Shown here: positions 1 through 10,314 of the stretch, piece by piece
Layout of the letters: every line of letters starts with the position of its first letter
Position numbering within the stretch: position 1 is the stretch's first letter
Source: Chaetomium olivaceum
Lineage: Eukaryota; Ascomycota; Sordariomycetes; Sordariales; Chaetomiaceae
Assembly: GCA_039881045.1 (NCBI GenBank)
Contig: JAYWVB010000026.1
Location: 1-64,000, forward strand
Reading direction: 5' to 3'
Length of the DNA stretch: 64,000 bases
The notes under the pieces: model-generated
Seen by the model: only the letters and a program-made list of their open reading frames with translations
Database searches by the model: none
Told to the model about the DNA's origin: nothing
Position numbers and translations under genes: made by a program

Positions 1-1310
1 TTCGTCCCAAATCCTCGGTCGTCATTGCACTGGTGAAGCCGGCGCTAGAGCCATTATCACATGCACAGTATTACACATAATATAGCTACGCTTGTCCTTC
101 TCTCAAAAGCTCACCTGCTCCTCTTCAACGCATTCATGCTGCTTTAGCCTAGTTACAACTACCTCCACCACATCACCGTCCGAACTCTCCACATTTGGCC
201 ACCAACCAACGAAAAACAAAAAACGCCTGCCACTCCGCCAACGCTCCAACAAAAGAAAAGAATACCACGCTGCACCAAAAACACCAACATGTGCACATGG
301 CTCCCGCTCGTCTGTGGCGGCTGCGGCTGCTGGTATCCCAGCGCCGCCCCAATCGAGACCTGTCCTGGGCGCCGGGCGCGTGGGGCGTGTTTATGGTGGC
401 AATATATCCCCACGGTCGTGCTTCCGAGCCGGTACTGCGCGGGCCATGAGCGGACCGATGACTCGCCGTGGTAGCTATGCCTGCCTTGGGTCAAGACGGG
501 CCGCGGGACGGGGGATGATGACGCTGGGGCAACAGCGAGGGAGCTTTTGGGTCTGGGATAAACCCCATGGTTTTCATGTAACTCGGCCGTCATGATTTTC
601 TTTTTGGCTTTGTACCGAGGGGGAAAGGTCTAAGATGAAGGGTGGTGATGGTTGGTGGTGGGTGTAAGTCGGCCGTACTTGAGGCCGCCCCCCACTTTTC
701 GTTTTTCTGGCAGTCAGACAACTACGAATTCAATTACTACGGGTGTCTTCGCTCCTTGTGTCACAACTATGCTACCACAATGTCATTAGAATTTCCATCT
801 TAAGAACTATTAACTTAACCCACTTCCACCGACCCGGCTGCGGCCCGAGGCCTGCGAAAGGCTGCAATGTTCGCAAACAGCTCGTTAAGTAGGTTAATAC
901 CGAGATGTCTACTATATCCTCCTCCATGTCTTTGTCTTTGTATCTTCTAACTATGTATGTAAAGCCTGGTACAGTCGCTAGCGAAATCGGCTTCCGCTTT
1001 TCTCTTTCACATCGTTTCAGCGCACAGGCCTTTTATACATCTAACCGCCTACACTGTGCGATCGAGCACGCGCTTAAGTATAGCAGGCACATGTCGCATA
1101 AGTTAACTCTTCGCCAAAATTAGACCTACGTCCAGCCAAAAGTGGGTGTGTGGAAGGAAAGCCGACTGTAGCAGTACGGGTTACAGACCCTAGCATACCA
1201 ATTCAAAGCGTCTTGAGGCACCGGTGAGTGGCAAAACTGAGTAGTATAAAGCAACCGTTTCTCCCAGGCCCTTCATTTGAGCAAAGATATGAGAAATATA
1301 TAACACTATG
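1..1310. other. 5' gap, no firm gene
   Basis: No gene with convincing homology is seen. A 61-codon frame at 289..474 (+) starts MCTWLPLVCGGCGC and holds several Cys, which recalls small Cys-rich fungal proteins, but nothing else supports it. The rest is low-complexity and reads open in several frames by chance. It probably contains the 3' flank of the NLR gene on the minus strand. Confidence 0.4.
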
Positions 1311-4300
1311 TTACGAAGCGAAATCAATCTGGAAGGATGTCACATGGCCAGAGGCATGCCCTAGGACCAGTGTATGATCATGCACTGATGTGCACGTTGC
1401 CCGGTAATCGGGAGGAAGCCAGAGAAGATTCTTTCCACCTCTGGTGATCCATTCACCATCGACAAAGAGAATATTACCTGCCAGTCTCGGGTTTCGAGAG
1501 GCGTACAAGCCTGAGTTCCCATCCAGCGGGAACGCTACCGCTCTGACGTAATCGCTTTGCGTTGTGACGAAACTGCTATGCCCCTCGAGCGTCTGTTGGT
1601 GCGTACCCGTCGCCGTATCCCAGAGCCGGATGGTGTTGTCGTCCGAACCTGACGCGAGCGTTTTCCCATCCGGCGAGAACGCCACCGCCCTGACGGAACC
1701 GCTATGCCCCTCGAGCGTCTGTTGGTGCGTACCCGTCGCCGTATCCCAGAGCCGGATGGTCTTGTCCGCCGAACCTGACGCGAGCGTTTTCCCATCCGGC
1801 GAGAACGCTACCGCTCTGACGTAATCGCTTTGCCATGTGACGTAATTGAGCACCACCGCCATGCCGGAACGGCTATGCCCCTCGAGCGTCTGTTGGTGCG
1901 TACCCGTCGCCGTATCCCAGAGCCGGATGGTCCTGTCGGACGAACCTGACGCGAGCGTTTTCCCATCCGGCGAGAACGCCACCGCCATGACGGAACCGCT
2001 ATGCCCCTCGAGCGTCTGTTGGTGCGTACCCGTCGCCGTATCCCAGAGCCGGATGGTGTTGTCCGCCGAACCTGACGCGAGCGTTTTCCCATCCGGCGAG
2101 AACGCCACCGCCATGACGGAACCGCTATGCCCTTCGAGCGCCTGTTGGTGCGTACCCGTCGCCGTATCCCAGAGCCGGATGGTGTTGTCGTCCGAACCTG
2201 ACGCGAGTGTTTTCCCATCCGGCGAGAACGCCACCGCCCTGACGAAATCGCTATGCCCCTCGAGCGTCTGTTGGTGCGTACCCGTCGCCGTATCCCAGAG
2301 CCGGATGGTCTTGTCGTCCGAACCTGACGCGAGCGTTTTCCCATCGGGCGAGAACGCCACCGCCCTGACGAAATCGCTATGCCCTTCGAGCGCCTGTTGG
2401 TGCGTACCCGTCGCCGTATCCCAGAGCCGGATGGTGTTGTCGTCCGAACCTGACGCGAGCGTTTTCCCATCCGGCGAGAACGCCACCGCCCTGACGAAAT
2501 CGCTATGCCCTTCGAGCGCCTGTTGGTGCGTACCCGTCGCCGTATCCCAGAGCCGGATGGTGTTGTCGTCCGAACCTGACGCGAGCGTTTTCCCATCGGG
2601 CGAGAACGCCACCGCCCTGACGAAATCGCTATGCCCTTCGAGCGCCTGTTGGTGCGTACCCGTCGCCGTATCCCAGAGCCGGATGGTGTTGTCGTCCGAA
2701 CCTGACGCGAGCGTTTTCCCATCGGGCGAGAACGCCACCGCCATGACGAAACCGCTATGCCCTTCGAGCGCCTGTTGGTGCGTACCCGTCGCCGTATCCC
2801 AGAGCCGGATGGTGTTGTCCGACGAACCTGACGCGAGCGTTTTCCCATCGGGCGAGAACGCCACCGCCATGACGGAACCGCTATGCCCTTCGAGCGCCTG
2901 TTGGTGCGTACCCGTCGCCGTATCCCAGAGCCGGATGGTGTTGTCCGACGAACCTGACGCGAGCGTTTTCCCATCGGGCGAGAACGCCACCGCCATGACG
3001 AAATGGCTATGCCCTTCGAGCGTCTGTTGGTGTATACTCCAGTGGTCTCTGATACCTATAACCGATTTGATAAATGGTAGCCTCTCCTTCCACTGCTGCT
3101 TCCTGACCTCACACAAGGTTGGACTGAAGATCAGTGCAGAGCAGTATATCTGTAATGGAGCTCGTTCCATGATCGATCCATGACTGCGAATAAACCTTTC
3201 TATATCCTTTAGGAATTTAATAACACTAGAATCTGGATCCTGTTGTAGGTGGCAATGATGAGTCACTGTACAGTATTAGTTATAATAGTGCTATTTACTA
3301 ACCTGGGCAGCGTGCAGAAGCGTTTTTATCAACAATATCCCATCTGAGAGTCCTCCCAGGAGAGATAAAGCCTCAAGCCAATGGAGGAGATGGCTTTTCA
3401 GGAAGGTGTGTACTGGGCCGCCGCCCTCTATACTTTGTTTACTTTCCTTCAGATGGTGGACCCAGTACTGACAAGCGTACTGAACTTCAGGCGGCAGACG
3501 GGCGTTGACAGTCTGCTGGTCGACCTCTGACCGTAGCTTTCCCGGGTCCTTTAAGCCACAGATATCTCGTTTTAGGTGCTGGCCCATAACCTGAATACAT
3601 CTTTCCGTAAGCGTCTTGTGATATTTTGCCTCGTCAATCCAAAACTCATTCTTGGTACGTTTGGCTGGGTCAACCAGGAAGTTGTAGAAGGACAGGTGAA
3701 AGAGCCTGACCGGGGCATCGTCCACCAAGGGGATATCAAGGACGGAATGGAGAGAGTTGAGCAGTGCGTGGACGTCTTCGGGTTCGATACCTAGAAGTCG
3801 TGCTAGTGACCGTGCTGAGAGCGGCTGAGCAAGAAGTATAATAGGGCCAACGACATTTCGGAACTCGGCTAGCACTTCGGCCTTGTCCTGATCGGTGCGT
3901 CCAGAGGTGAGCTGGTCGAGAACGGGTAGATATGTAGCGTCGAGTTTGTCGAGCGTGGAGTTGCGAGTCGCCGTTTGGTATTCCAAGACTTTCTTTAGTC
4001 GTTTAACAGGGTTCGACCTTCCCTTATCGTCCACAAAACGACAGACGGTTGCGGCAAAAATGAATAGTGGGACAGCCATCTGAGCGAGAGTTCGAATGCT
4101 ATCTTCGCCCGGCCAACCTAGTGGCACTTGTCCGTTATATTCCTTCTTGATTCGCGCGAGCTCATACGCTAAAAATGTGGATATGTCCTGTTCCACAACT
4201 TGCTCTGGTATCTGGTGTAGAGCTAGGCCTTGGTATTTTCCTTGGACGTCCTTAAAACCGAGGCGAATAGGTAGCTCCGGTCGACTAGTGATAAGAATTC

Positions 4301-5362
4301 TCAGATACACAGAGCATACCACCTTTGCTTGCGCGAACAGGTCAATAACTGTCTTCACATCTTCGTCCCCATCACATTCGTCGAGAGCGTCAATAACGAT
4401 CACAATTGCCGTAGTGCGGTGAATGTTGCCAAGTGGTTGGAGGATGAGTTTTTCGAACTGGTCTCTCAGTGCCTTCTTATGAACGTCCGGGTCGGCGTCG
4501 ATGGCCTCTCTGACGGAAGGTACCAGGGCAGGGATTTTACGCACAAGCTGACGAGCAATGGTAGGGAAAACTAAGCCAGCTTTGCCACGGTCGCCTTCCC
4601 CCCTTTTGAAGAAGAAGCTCGCGCCAAGCAGGCCGTCTTTTGCGAACGAGGCGGCCACGGTTCGAGAGATGGTGGATTTCCCTGTCCCCGCCATGCCGTT
4701 CAGCCAGAAGATGCTCTCGGCTTGAGGATCGTTTGCCCACCCCTGATCTGACGAAGGAGCTCGGTTCGGGTGTCGGGGTGGCATCGTGCGTTGTGTTCCT
4801 CGGCGTGGGAGTCAAAGGCCGCGCCGCTTGCGCCCGGGAGCGTTGCTAGGTCGATCTTAGAGTGGATATCAAGGATTTCGGTGCTGGAAATTGTTGTTAG
4901 CTATATATCGACCAAGGTATGAGGTCTGCACATACGTTTGATCAATCTGAAGGGCGGCGGAAAAGGATCTTGGTCTTGCTGAAGGTTTGCAATGATATTG
5001 TCTACGTCCTTGCTCTCAAACGGCCACCCAAATGCTCGCAGCCCCACGCGTCTCATCGCCTTCCCTGTACGGCCCTGTAGTTTCGCTTCCAGTTTCGTAG
5101 CGATATCACCAAGCTGCGAGCGGGTGTTGTTAAGGGCTTCGCACAGCTTTTGCGACGCCTCGAGCCGAGCTCCATGTGGACTATGGAGAAGCTTTTGCGC
5201 CTCGTTAGCGGTTGTTCCCAGGTTTTCGGTATGTTTTCGCAAGCGCTTAATGTCGGATCTGGCGCTCTTGACAGCGGACGTGTACTCAAGACAGAGGGAA
5301 GCAATCTTGGCGGCCAGCTCGACGACGGCAATGGCGCTTGCGGCGGCCCCGAGACCCTCCAT
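1311..5362 (-). CDS. HeLo-like/NACHT/WD40 NLR (STAND) protein
   Basis: This is a fungal NLR-type signalling ATPase of the heterokaryon-incompatibility/innate-immunity class. Exon 1 (5362 to about 4937) encodes an N-terminal HeLo-like STAND domain starting MEGLGAAASAIAVVELAAKI. A GTATGT intron follows. Exon 2 carries the NACHT ATPase with Walker A GMAGTGKST, Walker B IVIVIDALDECDG and LITSRPE, and ends at 3303. A 63-nt intron (3302..3240) joins in phase 0 to the WD40 exon (3239..1311). That exon has 11 nearly identical 42-residue repeats, a degenerate repeat, and a normal C-terminal cap (NLLWLPPDYRATC). Two single-base losses break the frame, in A4 at 4961-4964 and C4 at 4740-4743. With one base added at each, the exon-1/exon-2 phases agree and conserved sequence is restored. 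I read these as likely assembly errors. By family knowledge the WD40 face senses a ligand, NACHT oligomerises, and the HeLo-like domain executes or relays the response. Confidence 0.88.
1592..3023 (-). repeat. Homogenised WD40 coding array, 126-bp unit
   Basis: Eleven tandem 126-bp units code 42-residue WD40 blades beginning [TA]LEGHS and ending GTHQQ. Units 1-9 and 11 vary only at repeat positions 1, 7, 8, 10, 26 and 28; the other 36 residues are invariant. Unit 10 carries a 15-residue insertion that includes WQSDYVRAV. Because the period is a multiple of three, long chance frames stay open on both strands across the array; they are shadows. Confidence 0.95.
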
Positions 5363-6013
5363 CGTGTTGGGAAATAACGGAACGATTGACGTATAGTACG
5401 AATTGAGGAATTGGTTCGAGAGAGCGATGGAGAATCGTGGTTATAGCAGTCTATCCAAAGATCGTAAGGTTTGGAGAGGAAGGGCGTCGAGCTGCCCAAC
5501 CGCCGCCCAACATAACTCCCCCGACCCAATTACGCGGGGCTAGCCCAGCGCGGGGTTCGTTGTAGCCGCTTTAACCCACTCATTGTCGATGAACCATCAT
5601 GTTATCAACGGCGAGAGTACGATCGTTCACAACCTTGCTCGGCCTGTTAAATTGCTTGATCCGATGATCGCATGGAGTCCGCAAAGTCGGAGTGCGCACA
5701 AGGGCCCGACTTCCAGGACCCTCAATGTCCAAGCCGGGATTCTAGCACGAGCTAAATTTAGCAGCGACTGGCTCGTCACGTGGCCACAAGGATGCTGAAC
5801 TATTCGGCTTCACCAAGTGCCCCGCGATCGATCTGGTATCGTTCCACCAAATGCGTCCTGGTGCTGGTAGTAGGTAACATCGCCCGTTGAGGATACTGCA
5901 AGGTAAACCCAACTCCCAGTCGTCAGCAATGCGAGCAATAGTTCACAATGTCATAGAACCTAGGTCATTGCGTCCTACCGATTGCCGAGCAAACACTGCC
6001 TGAGCAAGCAGCT
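5363..6013. other. Intergenic, NLR promoter side
   Basis: No gene recognised. It lies between the divergent NLR (minus) and the unknown conserved gene (plus), so it should hold both promoters. No clear TATA box or repeat was seen. Confidence 0.5.
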
Positions 6014-7366
6014 ATGACACATCCGAACTCTTTCGCATTTAACGACTTTGTCGTTTGGCCATCGTCCGAGCCTCCCGATTCGCTCGCCGATTACACGACC
6101 GACACTCCGACCGACCGTTTATCGTCCGAAACCTCGCCGTTAACGGACGTCGATGTCGACGATGTCGCCTTGGCAAGCCAAAGCACGGCGCGACGCGATC
6201 GGGGACTGTCATTTGTATAGCTGGCTAACTGGCGTGAAGACTTGGCATACGACGAACATCCACCTACTTATATTCACTATTCCATCGAGTGGAAGTTGAC
6301 AATTAATAATAGAATAGCCGCGAAAGACACCGAGCAGGACCTGGTTCTTGTGCCTCACGCTTTCTGGGATGTATTTCTGCAGCCCAAGCTCGAGAAGCTT
6401 CTCGATAAAAAGCTCCTACCGAATAAAGCATATAAGGCCGAAGAAACCAATGTTGTGGTATCCGTCACGGATCGCTCGGAGCGCGACCTTGTCAAGCGGT
6501 TTGACGAACTGGACATTGAGTGGGCCATCCTGGAGAGGCAGCTCCAGGCATGGAGTAGACTATTTCGTGCCGGGAAGAAGCTCAGAATCCAGATGTCATT
6601 CAAGTACGTCGAGACGAGCCGATCGCGGAACGCAACAGTACCGCAGGGTACCAAGCGAGTGTTTTCGTCCACCTCCGACCAGATGCTCTCCGAGCGAGCC
6701 ATACAGCTTGATGCCGAAGAAGTCTCAGGCCATCCATCTATCTGGTGTGAAGTGTATAATCTGATGCGATGCCCTGGGCCACCTTGCCACCTAGGACCAT
6801 ACTGCTGGCTCGACTCCATTGGAAACAGGCACTACAAGCTAAAGACTCACCACCTGAGAAACCTCATCAAATGCGTAGAACAAGGTTGTAGTTTACTAAC
6901 CCACGACGATATACGACATGAAATACGCGAACAGCTATATGCTGAGGAAGCGCAGTATACGGAGCGGCAAAGGAAGCAAGGGGCCTCCCAGGCTAACTTT
7001 CCACCCATCAACATCACCAACGTTATGCCCGCCACCCCTCAGGCCTCAACGCTGAGTTCGGTACCAGCAACACCTGAATCCACAGGACTAGTTTCATGTG
7101 ATCATTCTGCTCGGCTTGAAATACCAGGGTTGCGTGATATTGCCGTCAAGCGGTATTGCGATTGGCAATGTTCGCAGGTCAGTGATGAGGCTCTGAAAAT
7201 GGAGTACTGGAAGGCTTGTGATTTGATACTGGCCGATAGTCTGGACCTTGAGCAGGTCTTCAAGGACCAAGATGCGGCGTTTTATATAGACAATGGCGTG
7301 AAGAGAGGCATTGCTTGGCGGTTTGTTAGTGACATTGGCACGTGGGCTCAGCAACAAAACTTCTAG
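6014..7366 (+). CDS. Conserved fungal protein of unknown function, in-frame amber
   Basis: A single reading frame of 450 sense codons runs from ATG 6014 to the stop at 7366, interrupted only by TAG at 6218-6220. The second part has features I associate with a widespread Pezizomycotina family of unknown function: EWKLTINNR, KDTEQDLVL, VSVTDRSERDLVKRFDELD, MRCPGPPC, and a C-terminal segment with YCDWQCSQV. No catalytic motif is visible. Two explanations fit the TAG: a nonsense mutation (CAG to TAG would be a CpA-to-TpA, RIP-type change), or a 75-nt phase-0 intron from GTATAG at 6215 to a weak GAG acceptor at 6289. The continuing frame immediately after the stop looks coding (WREDLAYDEHPP), which favours nonsense mutation or error. 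It is divergent from the NLR, with about 650 bp between them. Confidence 0.6.
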
Positions 7367-7426
7367 TCTAGATGCGAGTACTTGGTATAAAGATAAGGCA
7401 ATCTATGTAACTATACGATATAAGTA

Positions 7427-8359
7427 CTACGGTTCTTCAATGCAAAGCCCGGCGTTACGAAAATGTCCTGCTGCGCTTGACTCCCTTGCTCCCACGGTAT
7501 CAACACACCACTCCAGGAATGCTCCAAAGTCTTGATGTGGAAGATCTCCATAAAGCTGCCAGTTCCGCTTAATGAATGGCTTCAGCTCCGCAAAGAACTC
7601 CTCGATTAGGTTTAAGTCTGGTGAGTAAGGAGGTAGATAGAGAAGTTTCACTCCGGCTGCAGCACAGAGCTGATCAATTCTATCCGAGCGATGGAATGAA
7701 GCTTTATCCATTATGAGAACCGATTTCGGTTCGGGCCATTTCCCGCAATGGGGAAGCAGCTGCTCGATAAACTGCTCGGACACAATACTGTCCGTGGAGC
7801 CTTGGAACACCTGAGCCAGAACAATACCGCCTTGCGCATATGCCGGGAGAATCTGGTACCTCCGGCCACGGTGGAATCGAGCGATTTGTACCGGTGATAC
7901 CCCCAAGGGAGACCATCCGGTACGCCTGAATCCAACCCTCCTATCATAACCTGACTTGTCAATATAGACCAGATGGTAAGAGCGAAACTCGGAGAGATTG
8001 TGGAGGTAGATGTCTCGCAGATCCGCGTTTCGTTCTTGCGCAACGCGGCGTACGGCTTTTTTGGACCAACCCACTCCTTTCAGAGCTCTGCCGATACTGT
8101 GCATTGTTACCAAGATGTTGAACCCGTCCCAGAGGAACACAACCATCTCGTCCTGGTATATGTGCGGCTTCTCGATCAATCGGTCGCATAATGCACGTAG
8201 CATGGGCGGCGTAATGCTCTTTGGGCGTCCAACCCCGTTCGCTAGCGCTTTAGTTGTTCCAAAGCATCGAAGGTTTGTTCGGATGGTGCGGATGGAGCGT
8301 GAGCTGCAGCCAGCCACGCCGGCAATCTGAACACCGGTCAGCGAATTACTCAGGATCAT
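7427..8359 (-). CDS. Tc1/mariner-superfamily transposase (DDE_3 type)
   Basis: About 310 residues: an N-terminal helix-turn-helix (GVQIAGVAGCSSRSIRTIR), a second DNA-binding segment (GRPKSITPPMLRALCDRLIE), then an RNase-H-like DDE core. The acidic residues are visible in LVYIDKSG, VLIMDKASFH and YSPDLNLIEEFF. Relatives usually read DESG and MDNASFH, so the two Lys substitutions are departures and one could be a G-to-A transition. Just upstream, a coding-like MAPNLSLSQL (ATG near 8404) sits in another frame, suggesting the true N-terminus was separated by a small indel. I could not find convincing terminal inverted repeats, so element ends are unknown. Probably an inactive copy. Confidence 0.85.
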   Translation of the reverse strand: MILSNSLTGVQIAGVAGCSSRSIRTIRTNLRCFGTTKALANGVGRPKSITPPMLRALCDRLIEKPHIYQDEMVVFLWDGFNILVTMHSIGRALKGVGWSKKAVRRVAQERNADLRDIYLHNLSEFRSYHLVYIDKSGYDRRVGFRRTGWSPLGVSPVQIARFHRGRRYQILPAYAQGGIVLAQVFQGSTDSIVSEQFIEQLLPHCGKWPEPKSVLIMDKASFHRSDRIDQLCAAAGVKLLYLPPYSPDLNLIEEFFAELKPFIKRNWQLYGDLPHQDFGAFLEWCVDTVGARESSAAGHFRNAGLCIEEP

Positions 8360-8404
8360 GTCTCTAATCTGATGATGAGTTGAGAGAGCGAAAGATTTGG
8401 CGCC

Positions 8405-10074
8405 ATGTTACGGAATGCTGTACAGATCGCTCTCGCCGAGAGTGCATTGGGGGATGGCTGCAGCCACCGGGAGGTGCTGCGCTGGAGTGGAAGCGCCCAC
8501 CTCAACTGAACGAGTCAACAGGGTCATATGACCGTCAGTGGTGCATCAAAAATAGCACGCTCTGGCTAAATTGGCCAATAGAAAATGTGCCCTGATTTAG
8601 GCCCTGAAGATGAAGCAATGGCCCCTGCGTGGTGGCTGGGATCGTCCATTCAGCGACACGGTGACCGTACCCGAAATTCGGTGACGGCAGACGACCCGAC
8701 AGGCGGGTCGGCAGTCGAGCAGCAGCAACCGGAACCATCGCCATCCGGCACTTGGTCAAGGAATCAGCCGCGCCCTCTCTTATCTATTAGCCGTTGATGG
8801 AACTGCATTGGAGCCGTATTCGGCTTATTATTTGACGACGGTCATCGTAAGAACAGCCATTTCTTGCCGCAGCCATTTCTGGCTGACAGTCCAGGTTGGC
8901 TGACGGTCATCGTAATACTGCGTTGTTGCACTATCCTGCCTGGTACACAAGCGCGTGCGAGGGCACACGGTGTGGTTGGCTAGATGCATAAACGGTCCGT
9001 GCGCTAGAAAGATGTGAGAGAGGAAAGCGGAAGCCGATTTCGCTAGCGACTGTATTTAGCCTTCCTAATAGCTATAGTACTGTCTGGTTGATCTAAGGCT
9101 TCTTCAATCAATCCTTTGAAACACTTGTCGTTGGGTGTGGGTGTTGGAAAGTCATGGCACCGGAAACGGTCATGACATCCGGAAACGGACAAAGTACCGG
9201 AAACGGTCATGACATCCGGAAACGGACAAAGTACCGGAAACGGATTCATGGCATTTTGGCAACACAAAGCCTCGGATAACTACGGGTTAACTCGAGGAGA
9301 CAAAGGAGAGATTTGGGATAAAAACCACTTGTCCTGACAAACTCTGAGAGGAAAAAGAGAGAGACGGAGAGATCAATTAATCACTTCTGAGTTGCTCATG
9401 AGCACCTAAAATCTATTTTTGTAAGCTCCTATTATCTGTGTGATCACCGTGGAATTGTGGCTGTTGGTTATCCAACAGTGGGAAGCCCGGTTTGCCGGTT
9501 GAGATCTACCGCCTCTCGACGCCTGGCAGGTTAACTGTCTTTTCTCTGTGGTAACCCACCGCGCTAAACCGAATGGTAAACCCACTTCCCAGGTTGCATT
9601 TGGACCTGGCATTCGAGTTTGTGGTATTGATTCGGTTCTGGTAGGGGTTTTGGGGACGTTTTCCGACAGTACCTCGTTCGTCAGGGGCTTTGCGACATTA
9701 ACATACCGGTCACAACCCAGTCGCTTTCCACCTAGATAATGTTTGAAGCCGTTAGGGGTACTAGCTAGGCGGCCCGACGGTAGTATTTCAGGAAGTTTTG
9801 TTTCCCCACAACAGTAAATTCGGCTCGGGTCGACAGATTTGCGAGGTGCTTCCGGTAAACCGCTGTCAGAGACAAAAACACACCTAAATCCAACGGCTGT
9901 AAAACATGGCAGCAGTAGGCAGGCAAATAAATGATGTGGATTTAATCTGATCAGTAGAATGGCTCCAGTGGCCATCCAAAATCAGTAGCCGGGGCTAAAC
10001 TTTTGCAGGCCTTCATTTATTTACCTTGGTTGATCATTAGGTAATAATAGTTAGATCGCGGAGCGCGGGCATAA
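8405..10074. other. Mobile-element flank, no gene recognised
   Basis: No gene with recognisable homology. A 189-codon minus-strand frame at 9406..9975 lacks any motif or typical composition and I do not call it. The stretch includes a short tandem repeat (separate entry) and a doubled GACGGTCATCGTAA motif near 8836 and 8902. It separates the DDE transposase from the Copia element. Confidence 0.4.
9159..9244. repeat. 37-bp tandem repeat, about 2.3 copies
   Basis: The unit ACCGGAAACGGTCATGACAT plus 17 more bases occurs twice exactly (9159-9195 and 9196-9232) and is followed by a partial third copy. Each unit itself contains CCGGAAACGG twice, so the array is built from a shorter ancestral unit. 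Confidence 0.9.
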
Positions 10075-10079
10075 AAAGG

Positions 10080-10230
10080 TATGAAAGACACAGGCACGAA
10101 AAGATCTGTAGATCACAATGTCTGTATCTTCTACTGAAAACTGGTCTGACAAACTAAGAGAGGGAATCGGTGGCCCTGCGTGCGCAGTCTGGAAAAGGTC
10201 GGCCCGGAACCCCGGCCCGGGACCGCAACA
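10080..10230 (-). repeat. Copia 3' LTR (151 bp)
   Basis: Matches 15347-15497 except C/G at one site. In sense orientation it begins TGTTG and ends TTTCATA. The canonical CA lies two bases inside, but including TA gives an exact 5-bp target duplication. Confidence 0.93.
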
Positions 10231-10240
10231 CCCCCCCTCA
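10231..10240 (-). promoter_or_regulatory. Polypurine tract
   Basis: In sense orientation TGAGGGGGGG sits immediately before the 3' LTR, the expected place for the plus-strand primer. Confidence 0.75.
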
Positions 10241-10314
10241 GACTGGCGTCTACGCCTCAAACTGAAGCCATCGCCATCTCCTGTTATCTAGTACATTGAT
10301 ATTTCCGTGGTGGT

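Noticed and set aside
92..595. 167-codon frame near the window start
   Set aside because: No motif, no conserved-looking segment, and competing frames of similar length on both strands.
1808..3183. Long open frames (388 and 445 codons) opposite and alongside the WD40 exon
   Set aside because: They arise because the 126-bp repeat keeps every frame in phase; the peptides are compositional shadows of the WD40 repeats.
9406..9975. 189-codon minus-strand frame between mobile elements
   Set aside because: No domain, no plausible intron structure, and coding-unlike composition.
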